The notes below the pieces were generated by a model. The model was given only the letters and a program-made list of their open reading frames with translations. It was not told the DNA's origin and did no database searches. DNA of 64,000 nucleotides from Bifidobacterium sp. Lineage in GTDB: Bacteria > Actinomycetota > Actinomycetes > Actinomycetales > Bifidobacteriaceae. Location of the stretch: assembly GCA_022640915.1 (NCBI GenBank), contig JALCCT010000003.1, positions 1 through 64,000 on the forward strand. The letters run 5' to 3'. Each line of letters starts with the position of its first letter. Position 1 is the stretch's first letter. This document shows positions 27,001-36,645 of the stretch, piece by piece. Made by a program: the position numbers and the translations under genes.

Positions 27001-27607
27001 ATTGTATGTCTCCGATCACCCATTAAGCGGCATGACGGCAGTGTTGGCCGGATTGCGCGAGATGTCGATCGCGCATCTGGTCGACCGTGCGGCCACGATG
27101 GATGAGCGCCAGCAGGTCACGCTCGCCGGGCTGATTACGAGCGTCGACCGGCGCGTCTCGCGCAAGGGCAACCCGTGGGCTATCGTCACCATCGAAGACA
27201 TGGAGAGTTCGATCCAATGCATGTTCTTCGGAAAAGTATATGAAGCCGCCTCGCAGGATATGGCGGTCGACGAGATCGTGCAGATCCGCGGCCAGGTCGA
27301 GGTGCGCGACGAATCCACTCCCAGCATCCGTGCCACGGAACTGCAGGTTCCGACTTTGGAAGCGGCCGATGAGCGTCCGGTGATGATTACCTTGCCGCCT
27401 GTGGCACTGGATCGCAGCCGTATGAGCCAGCTCGGCCAAGTGCTGCACGACCACCCCGGGTACTGTGAGGTCAAACTCGCAGTGCTCGACGATCGCGGAA
27501 ACGCCCGCGTGATGACCTTCGGCGATAGATTCCGTGTCAAACGCGATGCCTCGTTGTTCGCCGAGATCAAAATTCTCTTCGGACCGAGCTGCCTGCCTGC
27601 GGCGTAA
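24050..27607 (+). CDS. dnaE: DNA polymerase III alpha subunit
   Basis: The 1185-residue protein is a complete DnaE. The N-terminal PHP domain starts F-V-Q-L-H-N-H-T-H-Y-S-L-L-D-G-A, and 'P-D-I-D-V-D-F' is the palm motif with catalytic aspartates; 'G-P-G-R-G-S-A-A-G' is also present. The tandem HhH region, an OB fold (T-L-A-G-L-I-T-S-V-D-R-R-V) and a short tail follow. It is the replicative polymerase, and the intact PHP histidines suggest proofreading activity, as in other actinobacterial DnaE1 proteins. ATG 24050 was chosen over 24029 because homologues start at M-A-K-S-G-N-F; no ribosome binding site is visible. Confidence 0.97.
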   Translation: MAKSGNFVQLHNHTHYSLLDGASKIPDLVARAKELDMPAVAITDHGNMHGAYEMWSTCIKAGIKPIIGIEAYVTPQTARQDKTRVHWGNESQRSDDVSGGGLITHMTMWAQNDEGLVNLLRASSVANLEGRVARYPRMDHEVLAQYSKGVIASSGCPSGIIQTRLRLGQFDEALRAAEQLQDIYGRENFYIELMDHGLGIEKRVTKDLLKIASMINAPLLATNDSHYVLEEDRSAQDAMLCINSGSRLDDPNRFKFDGSGYYLKSAQEMRELFHDFPEACDNTLEIAERCNVMFDDGEDGAFMPEFDCPEGWDETSLFLKDVQEGLERRYEGKVPDYVLKQADYECGVICQMQFCGYFLVVADYINWAKTHGVMVGPGRGSAAGSMVSYAMGITELDPLKHGLIFERFLNPERVSLPDIDVDFDPDGRMKVLDYVGEKYGRDKVAQCVIYGTIKTKQALKDSARIMGYEFSVGEHITKALPPSKNGKDASLKDIFDPTSKRYAEAREFRELYESDPDAKRITEQAKGIEGLIRQTGVHACATIMGSQPITNTSPLLERTDGTVTTTFEYHTCETLGLVKMDFLGLSNLTVIRDTLLNIERNGKDKIDYTKIPLDDTETYQLLSRGDTLGVFQLDSDGMRSLLRQLKPDNFNDISALIALYRPGPLDMDSHINYAKRKNGLQRIIPIHPEVEKPLAAVLDETYGLIVYQEQVQSAARILAGYSLGRADVLRRAMGKKKPEVLAKEQVPFFEGMKEHGYSEGAAQAVWDILVPFSGYAFNKAHSAAYGLISYWTAYLKTHYPVEFMAALLQNERTNKDKTALYLGEARRMGIQVLPPDVNESILEYSAVGDVVRFGLGAIRNVGDKAVADIIEEREGARGRYVNFMDFIRRVPLTALNRRLVESLIKAGAFDSIDPNRRALFQIHAAAIDSVVSLKRKQAEGQFDLFADMDGGDGAEAMGDASIIVPDIEEWDKKTKLNFEREMLGLYVSDHPLSGMTAVLAGLREMSIAHLVDRAATMDERQQVTLAGLITSVDRRVSRKGNPWAIVTIEDMESSIQCMFFGKVYEAASQDMAVDEIVQIRGQVEVRDESTPSIRATELQVPTLEAADERPVMITLPPVALDRSRMSQLGQVLHDHPGYCEVKLAVLDDRGNARVMTFGDRFRVKRDASLFAEIKILFGPSCLPAA

Positions 27608-27739
27608 TCGCAGCTGACCATGCTAATCGACGTTGGCTACCGTTGACTGGGCAGGGTTTCGTATCGGCCAGCGCGATACTCACGATACTATCGACACATA
27701 CAGTCATCAGCACGCACGTAGCAGAACAGGAGAGTTGCA

Positions 27740-29077
27740 ATGCAGATCGAGGCACGCATCGAACGCTTCGCCGACCAGGGGCGCTGCGTGGCGCATATTG
27801 ACGGCCGCGTGGTGTTTGTGCGCTTCGCCTTGCCTGGCGAATTGGTGCGTATCGAGCTTGATGAGCCGCACGAGCGCAAGGATCGCTTCTGGACCGGTGA
27901 GGTCGTTGACGTCCGTGAACCCAGCACATTGCGCGTGTCGCCGCCATGGCCGCTGGCTGGCTCATCGGCAGAAGGAGGCGGGGTCGGAGGAGCCGATCTC
28001 ATTCACGTCTCGCTGCCAGGGCAACTGGCATGGAAATCTGCCACGATCAGCGAGCAGATGCGCCGCATGGGACATGTCGAGATCAACGATGTTCCGGTCG
28101 AGCGGATAGCAAATGACGAGGCGGTACAGGGCTTGCATTGGCGCACGCGGGTAGAGATGGTCGCCGACGATGAGGGCAGGCCGTCGATGCGCAGGCGAGG
28201 CACGCATGTGCGCGTCCCGATCACCACAATGCCATTGGCTTCACACGCCGAACTGGCTGTGATGGGTCGGCACGGGCTTTGGAACGGCGGACTGGAACCG
28301 GGCGCTCGTATACGCGTTGTCGTTCCTGAGCCGCGCATGCCGCAGTCGGAGGTTGTGCAGACAAATGGCGGACAGCCCGGATCGACAGGCGATGAAGCCC
28401 TGCTCGACGCTATCGGCAGTAATTATGCCATCCAGATCGAGGGGGTGACCATTGCTGGCTCTGATGAATTGCGCGAGACTGCGATTATCGGGAATACGCA
28501 GTTTTTCTATCATGTTGACGCAGCCGGGTTCTGGCAGGTGCACCGCATGGCGCCGCTGGTGCTGCCCGAATACGTGATTTCGTTGGCTAGGCAGGCTGCG
28601 GCTGGTACGGCAGCGCCGGTAATATGGGACTTGTTCTCCGGTTCGGGGTTGTTCACGTTGCCGTTGATGAGCTGCGTTCCTGGCGTCAGGGCGTTCAGTG
28701 TCGAAGGCTCAGCAGTAGCCGTTAGGAACGCCCGCAAGAATCTTTCTGACATCGGCGTGCAACGCGATCAGTGCGAGGCGCAAGTTGGTGATGTGGCCAA
28801 AACGCTGAAGCATGTGCCGCGCACATTGGCGCACCCCACTGTCGTTGTGCTCGACCCGCCCCGGGCAGGCGCACGCAGGGAAGTGTGCATTCGCATTGCT
28901 GCCGCCGATCCCTCGGCGATCATCTACATCGCCTGCGACCCGACCTCGCTGGCACGCGATACCGCCACGCTGACCGGTCTAGGCTATGCGCTCACGAGCA
29001 TTCGGGGCTTCGACATCTACCCGATGACCCATCATGTGGAGACCATTGCCTTGTTCACCCGGGTAAATCGCACATGA
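27740..29077 (+). CDS. TrmA/RlmD-family class I RNA (uracil-5-) methyltransferase
   Basis: The 445-residue protein begins with a TRAM RNA-binding domain (I-E-A-R-I-E-R-F-A-D-Q-G-R-C-V-A-H-I-D-G-R-V-V-F-V). Its C-terminal Rossmann domain has the SAM loop D-L-F-S-G-S-G-L-F, L-D-P-P-R-A-G and the catalytic Cys399 in Y-I-A-C-D-P-T-S-L. Members make 5-methyluridine in rRNA or tRNA; the target here is not known. The N-terminal iron-sulfur cysteines of RlmD are not visible. AGGAGAG precedes ATG 27740. Its stop overlaps the next gene's start (ATGA). Confidence 0.92.
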   Translation: MQIEARIERFADQGRCVAHIDGRVVFVRFALPGELVRIELDEPHERKDRFWTGEVVDVREPSTLRVSPPWPLAGSSAEGGGVGGADLIHVSLPGQLAWKSATISEQMRRMGHVEINDVPVERIANDEAVQGLHWRTRVEMVADDEGRPSMRRRGTHVRVPITTMPLASHAELAVMGRHGLWNGGLEPGARIRVVVPEPRMPQSEVVQTNGGQPGSTGDEALLDAIGSNYAIQIEGVTIAGSDELRETAIIGNTQFFYHVDAAGFWQVHRMAPLVLPEYVISLARQAAAGTAAPVIWDLFSGSGLFTLPLMSCVPGVRAFSVEGSAVAVRNARKNLSDIGVQRDQCEAQVGDVAKTLKHVPRTLAHPTVVVLDPPRAGARREVCIRIAAADPSAIIYIACDPTSLARDTATLTGLGYALTSIRGFDIYPMTHHVETIALFTRVNRT

Positions 29078-29802
29078 CAACGCTGCTGAAACGCTTGATA
29101 CGCACGACACGCTTGATACGCGCGACACTCGGGGATGCCGCACAGGGGCCAAACAGACGGCCCTCACTAGGGGTGCGCCGAGATGCGGCCCAGATTATCG
29201 CTGGGCAACGGCATCGAGTTCAGTTCCGGACGGCTGCGGCCATCAGCGCGCTCATTGTGTCATTGTCGGCCGCCATGCTGTTGGGGTCATGCGCTCCACG
29301 CGGCGCCGCATTAGGCGATACCGCCCGGGACCGGGCGTCCGCGATTGCGCATGACAGCATCGACAACAGTGATGTGACCATTGGCATAATCGGTTCGACT
29401 GATATCGGCCGCGACGAACGTGTACTTGACGCGCTGGGTAGGGCCGATTTGAGGGCATCCTATGTCTCCACGCGGCAGGTCAAGGATCCCGTGCACGCGG
29501 CGCAGAAAGGAATCGAAGAGCTGTCGCTCGTCCCGGTCAGCGTGATTGCGATCTGCGGCTTGGACATTCGGCCTGCACAGGCTTCAGGCTGGGATACGGC
29601 GTTTGGCTTCGCCCGGAGTTCAGGCGTTCCGGTGGTGCTTATCGATGCGAAACAGCCGCCCAGCGACGCTACGTTATACGCCATGCGCATGAATGTCAGC
29701 GATGCCGATCATTCGGCGACTCCGTTGGCCAAGGCTTTGATGACAGTAATCAACGACAACCCGCACGCCCGGTCGCTGAGCGTGACGACGAAGGGGAAGT
29801 AG
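29074..29802 (+). CDS. lipoprotein resembling one lobe of a sugar-binding protein
   Basis: The 242-residue product starts in a 4-bp overlap with the methyltransferase stop. A long basic, Arg-rich leader (first 50 residues) is followed by a hydrophobic stretch and the lipobox L-L-G-S-C (Cys73). The mature part (about 170 residues) resembles a single Rossmann-like lobe of LacI/ribose-binding-type proteins ('V-T-I-G-I-I-G-S-T-D-I-G-R-D-E-R-V', 'V-P-V-V-L-I-D-A-K'). The second lobe is absent. An 18-bp tandem repeat (29091-29126) encodes R-L-I-R-T-T/R-L-I-R-A-T in the leader. An alternative start after the leader is possible. It lies 9 bp upstream of the P-type ATPase, which suggests joint function. 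Confidence 0.7.
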   Translation: MTTLLKRLIRTTRLIRATLGDAAQGPNRRPSLGVRRDAAQIIAGQRHRVQFRTAAAISALIVSLSAAMLLGSCAPRGAALGDTARDRASAIAHDSIDNSDVTIGIIGSTDIGRDERVLDALGRADLRASYVSTRQVKDPVHAAQKGIEELSLVPVSVIAICGLDIRPAQASGWDTAFGFARSSGVPVVLIDAKQPPSDATLYAMRMNVSDADHSATPLAKALMTVINDNPHARSLSVTTKGK

Positions 29803-29811
29803 GCAGGCTCG

Positions 29812-32391
29812 ATGGCACAGGAACCGCAGGTATCGCACAGAGCGCAGGAATCGCAGCAGAGGATGCCGCAGGTAGAAGAACGCGGGCTGGAGGCTCGGGA
29901 AGTCCAGGCGCGTGCGGAGCGCGGAGAGACGAATTTGCTTGACAACCCGACCTCGCGTTCGTTGACGCAGATCATTCGCGCCAATGTGTTCACGCTGTTC
30001 AACGGCATTATTTTCGTCGCGATGCTCATGGTGCTGGCCACCGGCTCGTGGCGCGATGCGGTATTCGGGCTGGTCATCATCGTGAACACCGGTATCGGCG
30101 TCATCACTGAGTTGCGAGCGAAGCGCACCCTGGATCGGCTCTCGATCCTGGTCGCTGCGCATCCGCTCGTGAGGCGGGATGGGCACGATATCGCCATCAG
30201 CCATGACGGCATCGTGCTTGATGATCTGCTGTGGATCCGCTCCGGCGAACAGGTGCCGGCCGATGCCGAGATCCTGCACAGCTGGGGGCTTGAGCTCGAT
30301 GAATCGATGCTCACGGGGGAGTCGAACACCGTGCGTAAGCAGCCTGGTGACAGCGTCTACTCCGGCTCGAATGCGGTCTCCGGGCTGGCGTTGGCCAAAG
30401 TCAGCGCTGTGGGCAGGCAGAGCTATGCCGCGAAACTGACTGCTCAGGCAAAGGTCTATACCAAGACAGTGTCCGACCTCAACCAGGGCATCAATACGAT
30501 TCTCAAGGTGCTCACGTTCCTGGTGGTGCCGTTGTGCGCGCTGCTGATCTGGTCGCAGGTGCGCGTTGTGGGAGGCTGGTCCGAGGCGATCGCTGGCGGC
30601 GAATGGCGCCAAGCCGTGGTCTCCGCCGTGGCCGGCGTGGTCGGCATGATTCCGGAAGGCTTGGTGCTGCTCACCTCGCTGAACTTCGCCATCGCCGCGA
30701 TGCGGCTCGCCCGTAACAACACGCTGGTGCAGGAACTTGAAGCTGTGGAAACGCTAGCACGGGTCGATTGTCTCAATCTCGACAAGACCGGCACCATCAC
30801 CGACGGCGGCATCGAATTCAAGGCGTTGCTGTCTTTGGATGGGGATGTGGCTGCAGACGGCGGCGATGCTGCCGGCGGCAGTGGTCGTGTTACCCGTGAA
30901 GCAACGCAAGCCCTGTTTGACCTCGCGAACGAGGAGAATCCCAACGCCACAGGCCGGGCGGTGCTTGAAGCTCTGTCTGCGCAAGGCTACGAGCCGGGGC
31001 CGGTCGACGGGCGCGTAGCGTTCTCGTCGGCGAGGAAATGGAGCGCCATTGCACGCCAAGGCGAGGGCATATGGTACTTCGGGGCACCTGAGATGCTGCT
31101 TGCGGCCATCGGGCGTGCCGGGAGTGCGCGCGACGTCCAATCGTCCGATTTCGCCGCGATTTCAGCTGCAGTGGCCGAATATGCGAATCAGGGCAACCGC
31201 GTGCTGCTCATCGCTCATCGCGAGGGTGGCGTTCCCGAAGATTTCGGCTCCGAGCCGTGTTTGGATGCAGCTGCGAGGCCTGTTGCGCTGGCGCTCTGCG
31301 CCGAGCGTGTGCGCGACGACGCCGCTGATACCCTGCTGTGGTTCCGCGAGCAAGGTGTGCGCTGCCGATTGATTTCCGGCGACAATCCAGCCACCGTCGG
31401 CGCGATCGCAACCCAAGTGCAGCTATGCGGCGACCAGCCGGTGCGCGCCATGGACGCGCGCAAGCTGCCACACGATATAGCCGAGCTTGCGCAGGTGCTC
31501 GACAAGGTCGATGTGCTCGGCCGCGTCATGCCCGAGCAGAAGAAGGCCATTGTTCAGGCCTTGCATCAAGGCGGTCATGTGGTCGCCATGACTGGTGATG
31601 GCGTGAACGATACGTTGTCGATCAAGGAAGCGGATCTGGGGATCGCCATGGGCAACGCCGCACCAGCTACTAAAGCCGTAGCGCAGGTAGTGCTGGTCGA
31701 TTCGAAATTCTCTCACCTGCCTGATGTCGTGGCCCGCGGTCGGCAGGTGATGGCCAATATGGAGCGCGTCGCCTCGCTGTTCCTCGTTAAAACGGCGTAT
31801 TCCGTGGTTATATCCCTCGGCGTCGTGCTTGCGGGGATGCTTTTCCCGTATCTGCCACGGCATATCACGTATATCGGGGCCCTGACCATCGGCATGCCGG
31901 CTTTTATTCTTGCGCTGGCGCCGAATACACGCCGATACATGCCGGGCTTCTTGCGGCGTGTAATCGCGTTCTCACTGCCCAGGGGCATCGCGATCGGGCT
32001 GAGCGTGCTGATCAATTCGTGGTTCTTGCCAGGGATTATGCGATGGGATATGCAAGCGGCAACCAACCAGCGCTCGCTGTTCACCGTCAATGCCATCATC
32101 GTGTTCGCTCTGGGCGTTGTGGTGCTGGCGCAAGTCGCGCGTCCGTTGCTGTCTTGGCGGGGTGCACTCGTCGCATTGTTCGCGCTGGCCGGAATCATCG
32201 GAGCCTTTATACCGTTTGTCGCAGGCTTTTTCGCACTGCAGCTGCCATCGGGCGACTCACTCACAGCCACGGTGATCGCACTCGTCGCCGCGCTGGCGAT
32301 CTTGGCTGCATGTCAATTCGTTGCACGAATCGTGCGGCGCAATATGCCCGGAGTACGATTGTCGCTTGACAAGCGCGATGACCGGGGATGA
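29812..32391 (+). CDS. P-type cation-transporting ATPase (CtpE-like)
   Basis: The 859-residue protein has all P-type hallmarks: T-G-E-S in the actuator domain, D-K-T-G-T with the phosphorylated Asp, and G-D-G-V-N-D in the hinge. About ten hydrophobic segments are present. The segment 'G-M-I-P-E-G-L-V-L-L-T-S' carries P-E-G-L in M4 as in mycobacterial CtpE, a calcium transporter, so export or uptake of a divalent cation is likely; the ion is inferred only. Heavy-metal domains and C-P-x motifs are absent. The preceding lipoprotein gene ends 9 bp upstream. Confidence 0.92.
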   Translation: MAQEPQVSHRAQESQQRMPQVEERGLEAREVQARAERGETNLLDNPTSRSLTQIIRANVFTLFNGIIFVAMLMVLATGSWRDAVFGLVIIVNTGIGVITELRAKRTLDRLSILVAAHPLVRRDGHDIAISHDGIVLDDLLWIRSGEQVPADAEILHSWGLELDESMLTGESNTVRKQPGDSVYSGSNAVSGLALAKVSAVGRQSYAAKLTAQAKVYTKTVSDLNQGINTILKVLTFLVVPLCALLIWSQVRVVGGWSEAIAGGEWRQAVVSAVAGVVGMIPEGLVLLTSLNFAIAAMRLARNNTLVQELEAVETLARVDCLNLDKTGTITDGGIEFKALLSLDGDVAADGGDAAGGSGRVTREATQALFDLANEENPNATGRAVLEALSAQGYEPGPVDGRVAFSSARKWSAIARQGEGIWYFGAPEMLLAAIGRAGSARDVQSSDFAAISAAVAEYANQGNRVLLIAHREGGVPEDFGSEPCLDAAARPVALALCAERVRDDAADTLLWFREQGVRCRLISGDNPATVGAIATQVQLCGDQPVRAMDARKLPHDIAELAQVLDKVDVLGRVMPEQKKAIVQALHQGGHVVAMTGDGVNDTLSIKEADLGIAMGNAAPATKAVAQVVLVDSKFSHLPDVVARGRQVMANMERVASLFLVKTAYSVVISLGVVLAGMLFPYLPRHITYIGALTIGMPAFILALAPNTRRYMPGFLRRVIAFSLPRGIAIGLSVLINSWFLPGIMRWDMQAATNQRSLFTVNAIIVFALGVVVLAQVARPLLSWRGALVALFALAGIIGAFIPFVAGFFALQLPSGDSLTATVIALVAALAILAACQFVARIVRRNMPGVRLSLDKRDDRG

Positions 32392-32395
32392 GCTC

Positions 32396-32424
32396 TTCCA
32401 TACCGGGCTTTCCCTAGTATGGAA
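32396..32424. terminator. hairpin between the P-type ATPase gene and acnA
   Basis: TTCCATAC (32396-32403) and GTATGGAA (32417-32424) form an 8-bp stem with a 13-nt loop, a few bases past the ATPase stop. There is no T-run, so it may instead be an operator of acnA. Confidence 0.4.
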
Positions 32425-32565
32425 CCAGGGGTAACCCCGCAGTTTTCGCCCATCGGCATGTTCCCGGGTGCCTGCTGCGCTGGTGTTCTTGCGCAGGCAC
32501 GGCAGCGGGAATACGAGGCACCTGCCCGGCAACGGGGTGATTCGCGCACAACGTTCGGAGGAACC

Positions 32566-35265
32566 ATGTCTGTACGAGACGAGCAGCTGTCCACGTTTAG
32601 CGTGAACGGCACGGAATTCGACTACTACCGCATCGACGATTTGCCAGGCGTAGATCATCTGCCGTACTGCCTAAAGGTGTTGGTCGAGAATCTTGTGCGC
32701 AACATCGACGGCGCGAACATCACCGACAGGCATGTGAAGGCCCTGCTTGACTGGGATCCGGACGCTCAGCCGAGCCACGAGATCCAGTTCACTCCTTCGC
32801 GTGTGGTGATGCAGGACTTCACCGGTGTGCCCTGCATCGTCGATCTGGCGACGATGCGCGATGCGGTCAGCGAGCTGGGCGGCGACCCTGAAGTGATCAA
32901 CCCGCAGGTGCCGGCCGATATGGTGATCGATCATTCGGTGCAGATCGACGCGTATGGCGTCTCGGATGCGGTCGAGCGCAATATGGACATCGAATATCAA
33001 CGCAACGGCGAGCGCTACCAGTTCCTGCGCTGGGGGCAGCAGGCGCTGAACAACTTCCGCGTTGTGCCGCCGGGGACCGGTATCATCCACCAGGTCAACA
33101 TCGAGTATCTGGCCAAGGTCATCATGAGCAAGGCGGGTGAGCGCGGGCGGCAGCTGGCCTACCTCGACTCCTGTGTAGGCACCGACTCGCATACCACTAT
33201 GGTCAACGGCCTGGGCGTGCTGGGCTGGGGCGTCGGCGGCATCGAAGCCGAGGCAGCCATGCTCGGCCAACCGATTTCAATGCTTGTGCCGCGCGTCGTT
33301 GGCTTCAAGCTGATCGGTTCGATTCCCGAGGGCGTCACCGCCACCGATGTCGTGCTCACCATCACCGATATGCTGCGTCAGCACGGCGTGGTCGGCAAGT
33401 TCGTAGAGTTCTACGGCGACGGTGTGGCCTCAGTGCCATTGGCCAACCGCGCTACTATCGGCAATATGAGCCCGGAATTCGGCTCGACTTGCGGCATCTT
33501 CCCGATCGACGACGTGACGCTTGACTACCTGCGTCTGACCGGTCGCAGCGAGGATCAGGTTGCGCTCGTCGAAGCCTATGCCAAGGCCAATAAGCTCTGG
33601 GGCGACACCAAGGCGCCCGGGTACGTGGAGCCAACGTATTCGGAGTATCTCACGCTCGACCTAGGCACTGTCGTGCCGTCGATCGCCGGGCCGAAGCGCC
33701 CGCAGGACCGCATTCGGCTGTCCGAGTCCAAGGACTCCTTCGCTGCGACGCTGCCCGATTACGAAACCGACAAGACTGCGCAGCAGCCGGTGCCGGTCAG
33801 CACGGGTTTCCGCGGCGACTTCGATGTGGCCAACGGCGATGTGGCTATCGCTTCGATTACCAGCTGCACGAACACGTCGAATCCTTCGGTGATGATCGCC
33901 GCAGGGTTGCTGGCGCGCAACGCGCATGCGAAGGGCCTGATGCCCAAGCCGTGGGTCAAGACCTCGCTGGCGCCGGGCTCCCAAGTGGTCGCTGATTATC
34001 TGGAAAAAGCCGGGCTGCAGAGTGATCTTGACGCGTTAGGCTATCAGCTGGTCGGCTTCGGTTGCGCCACCTGCATCGGCAACTCCGGGCCGCTGCTGCC
34101 GGAGATTTCCTCGGCCATCAACGAGAATGATCTGACCGTCACTGCCGTATTATCGGGCAACCGCAACTTCGAGGGGCGCATCAGCCCCGACGTCAAGATG
34201 AACTATCTTGCCTCGCCGCCGTTGGTTATTGCCTATGCGCTCGCGGGCACCATGAGCTTCGACTTCGCCAGTCAGCCGCTGGGGCAGGACAGCAAGGGCA
34301 GGGACGTCTTCCTGAATGATATTTGGCCATCCAACGCCGAGGTCCAGCAGGTCGTGGACGACACGGTGTCGCGCGAGATGTTCGTCGAGGACTATCAGTC
34401 GGTATTCGACGGCGACGAGCGCTGGAAGAGCCTCGACGTGCCCGAGGGCGAGCGCTTCGCATGGAACCCGGATTCCACGTATGTGCGCCGTCAGACCTTC
34501 TTCGACGGCATGCGCCACGAGCCCGAGCCGGTGCAGGACATCCACGGCGCGCGCACGCTGGCGCTGCTCGGCGATTCGGTGACGACCGATCATATCTCGC
34601 CCGCCGGCGCGTTCAAGTCCTCGAGCCCAGCCGGGCAGTACCTGATCGAGCATGGCGTGAGCCAGAAGGATTTCAACTCCTACGGTTCACGGCGCGGCAA
34701 CCACGAGATCATGGTGCGTGGCACCTTCGGCAACATCCGCCTGCGCAACCAGCTGCTGGCCTCGGTCGGCCAGGAGGTCACGCCCGGCGGCTTCACTTAT
34801 GATTTCCTTGCGCAGGAGCCGACTACGATTTTCGACGCCGCGATGCACTACCGCAAGGAAGGCATTCCGCTCGTGGTGCTGGCAGGCAAGGAATACGGCA
34901 CCGGCTCATCGCGCGACTGGGCGGCCAAGGGGACGGCAATGCTCGGTGTCAAGGCCGTCATCACCCGCAGCTTCGAACGCATCCACCGCTCGAATCTGAT
35001 CGGCATGGGCGTGCTGCCCCTGCAATTGCCCGAAGGCGAGTCGATCGAGTCCCTGGGCCTCGACGGCACCGAGACCTTCGACATCTCAGGCATCGAGGCG
35101 CTCAACAACGGCCCCATTCCCAAGACCGTCGCGGTCAGTGCCACCAAGTCCGATGGCAGCGTCGTGGCATTCGACGCGACCGTGCGCATCGACACCCCCG
35201 GCGAGGCGGATTACTACCGTAATGGTGGCATTTTGCAATACGTCCTGCGCAATTTAATGCAGTAG
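32566..35265 (+). CDS. acnA: aconitate hydratase A
   Basis: The 899-residue protein is a full-length AcnA/IRP-type aconitase. The three [4Fe-4S] ligands are visible: one Cys in I-T-S-C-T-N-T-S and two in F-G-C-A-T-C-I-G. The swivel domain has '[14 protein letters not shown]'. It isomerises citrate to isocitrate; in bifidobacteria the TCA cycle is incomplete and this step serves glutamate synthesis. GGAGGAA directly before ATG 32566 fixes the start; the longer frame to 32419 is upstream leader. Confidence 0.97.
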   Translation: MSVRDEQLSTFSVNGTEFDYYRIDDLPGVDHLPYCLKVLVENLVRNIDGANITDRHVKALLDWDPDAQPSHEIQFTPSRVVMQDFTGVPCIVDLATMRDAVSELGGDPEVINPQVPADMVIDHSVQIDAYGVSDAVERNMDIEYQRNGERYQFLRWGQQALNNFRVVPPGTGIIHQVNIEYLAKVIMSKAGERGRQLAYLDSCVGTDSHTTMVNGLGVLGWGVGGIEAEAAMLGQPISMLVPRVVGFKLIGSIPEGVTATDVVLTITDMLRQHGVVGKFVEFYGDGVASVPLANRATIGNMSPEFGSTCGIFPIDDVTLDYLRLTGRSEDQVALVEAYAKANKLWGDTKAPGYVEPTYSEYLTLDLGTVVPSIAGPKRPQDRIRLSESKDSFAATLPDYETDKTAQQPVPVSTGFRGDFDVANGDVAIASITSCTNTSNPSVMIAAGLLARNAHAKGLMPKPWVKTSLAPGSQVVADYLEKAGLQSDLDALGYQLVGFGCATCIGNSGPLLPEISSAINENDLTVTAVLSGNRNFEGRISPDVKMNYLASPPLVIAYALAGTMSFDFASQPLGQDSKGRDVFLNDIWPSNAEVQQVVDDTVSREMFVEDYQSVFDGDERWKSLDVPEGERFAWNPDSTYVRRQTFFDGMRHEPEPVQDIHGARTLALLGDSVTTDHISPAGAFKSSSPAGQYLIEHGVSQKDFNSYGSRRGNHEIMVRGTFGNIRLRNQLLASVGQEVTPGGFTYDFLAQEPTTIFDAAMHYRKEGIPLVVLAGKEYGTGSSRDWAAKGTAMLGVKAVITRSFERIHRSNLIGMGVLPLQLPEGESIESLGLDGTETFDISGIEALNNGPIPKTVAVSATKSDGSVVAFDATVRIDTPGEADYYRNGGILQYVLRNLMQ

Positions 35266-35304
35266 CGGTGCGCGATCTACGTCACGCGACATCCCCGGAA
35301 TCTT

Positions 35305-35382
35305 ATACGCAAATCGGCCTATAGCGTTTTCGAGTGGCTTTATTCCGCCATCGAAAAAAACGCTATAGGCCGATTTGCGTAT
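35305..35382. repeat. long perfect hairpin between acnA and the Bax-inhibitor-like gene
   Basis: ATACGCAAATCGGCCTATAG followed by CGTTTT (35305-35330) pairs with 35357-35382, giving 26 bp of perfect stem. Then CGA/TCG pairs with a 3-nt bulge, and TGGC/GCCA pairs inside the loop. It lies between two convergent genes, where it may stop transcription from both sides. The T-runs are in the arms and not after the stem, so it is not a classical intrinsic terminator; a palindromic repeat element is an alternative. Confidence 0.85.
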
Positions 35383-35436
35383 CTCAACCCGTGAGTGTTG
35401 CGCGGGTCAAGTCAAAGAGAGGAAAACAGGCAAACC

Positions 35437-36327
35437 CTAGTTTCTACTCCCGAAGATGCGCAGCAGATAGAGGAACATATTGACGAAGTCGAGGTAGAGG
35501 TTCAGCGCGCAGATGATCGATATGCGCTTGAGCATGTCGGTATTCGTCGAATATTGGGCGAACAGTGCGCGGGTGCGCTGTGCGTCATACGCAGTCAGGC
35601 CGGCGAAGATCAGGAGGCCGATGGCGGAAATCATCCGGATCATGCCGTCCGAGGGCATGAAGAACATCATAACCAGTTGGCCAATGATGAGCACGACCAA
35701 CGCGACCATCAGAATTGGACCGGCCTTGAGCATGTCGACCTTCGTGGTCAGGGCAAGCATCGTCAGGGCCACAAAGAAGCCGGCGCTCAGCAGCAGCGCC
35801 ACGCCGATGGATCCCAGATCGTAGACCATGAAGATCGAGCTGAGCGTGAAGCCCATCAGCGCCGCATAGATGTAGAACATCGCGTACGCCGTGCCGGTTT
35901 TCATTTTCATGATGCGCGCGCCGAGCATGACGGCCATCACGACCTGTACGACGGCCAACCCGATCCAACCGATCATGCCGGTGGCGTTCAAAAACGCGTT
36001 GAGTGCGCCGGTCACCTGCGTGGCGATCGCTACGAGGGCTGTGATCAGTAGGCCGAGTGTCATCTGCCCGTAGGCGTTCGCGACCGAGACGCGCCTCGTG
36101 CGCTCATAGGAATACGCGAGTTGCGCATCGATCGGGCCCTGCCCGGAGCCCGATTGCGTGGCATAGCCGTACTGCGGGCCATTGGGGTTGCTCCCGACAG
36201 GTACTTGAGCGCCCTGATTCTGGTAGCTCTGGAATATGGGCTGGCTGCCCTGCTGCTGCACCGGCTGCCCATACTGCTGATTGAATTGACCGTTATCATT
36301 GTCCTGCGGTTGTCTGCCGAACGTCAT
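35437..36327 (-). CDS. Bax inhibitor-1/YccA-family membrane protein
   Basis: The 296-residue protein has a Gln/Asn/Gly-rich hydrophilic N-terminus of about 70 residues. Seven hydrophobic segments follow, ending in '...L-N-L-Y-L-D-F-V-N-M-F-L-Y-L-L-R-I-F-G', the hallmark of the BI-1/YccA/YetJ family. Relatives are pH-sensitive calcium leak channels or FtsH modulators; the role here is not known. AAGGAG precedes ATG 36327. TATCCT about 30 nt upstream may be the -10 box. Confidence 0.92.
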   Translation of the reverse strand: MTFGRQPQDNDNGQFNQQYGQPVQQQGSQPIFQSYQNQGAQVPVGSNPNGPQYGYATQSGSGQGPIDAQLAYSYERTRRVSVANAYGQMTLGLLITALVAIATQVTGALNAFLNATGMIGWIGLAVVQVVMAVMLGARIMKMKTGTAYAMFYIYAALMGFTLSSIFMVYDLGSIGVALLLSAGFFVALTMLALTTKVDMLKAGPILMVALVVLIIGQLVMMFFMPSDGMIRMISAIGLLIFAGLTAYDAQRTRALFAQYSTNTDMLKRISIICALNLYLDFVNMFLYLLRIFGSRN

Positions 36328-36639
36328 AACTGCTCCTTAGCTCGCTTACGTTTTCATCCTAGGATAATTACCCACCCTGTGTATCAGCTTGGAGCGCAGC
36401 GCAGCTTCACGGATTCGTTGCGGTTCCGTTAATTCTTTCGAGTCGGCAAGCTCTGTGTTCGCACTGTCCTTTCGCATCATGATGAGAAGAGTCAAGGCTA
36501 TTTCCTATGTGGTTGTCATACGAACGAACAATATTTCACGTTTCAGCTTCCGTATCCAGCACAACGCCGATGCGGAAACAGAACCGGCGATAGCGGTCGG
36601 TGATGCCGGTTTTGTTATACGACAGACATAGCGAAAGGC
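36328..36639. other. AT-richer intergenic stretch, no supported gene
   Basis: This holds the promoter region of the Bax-inhibitor-like gene, including a 10-bp palindrome ATCCTAGGAT near 36356. Apart from that I see only an 80-codon plus-strand ORF (36389-36631) without a ribosome binding site or recognisable protein character. Confidence 0.5.
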
Positions 36640-36645
36640 ATGATA

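Noticed and set aside
29091..29126. 18-bp tandem repeat as a mobile-element footprint
   Set aside because: It is a simple in-frame duplication encoding the basic leader of the lipoprotein and has no associated element.
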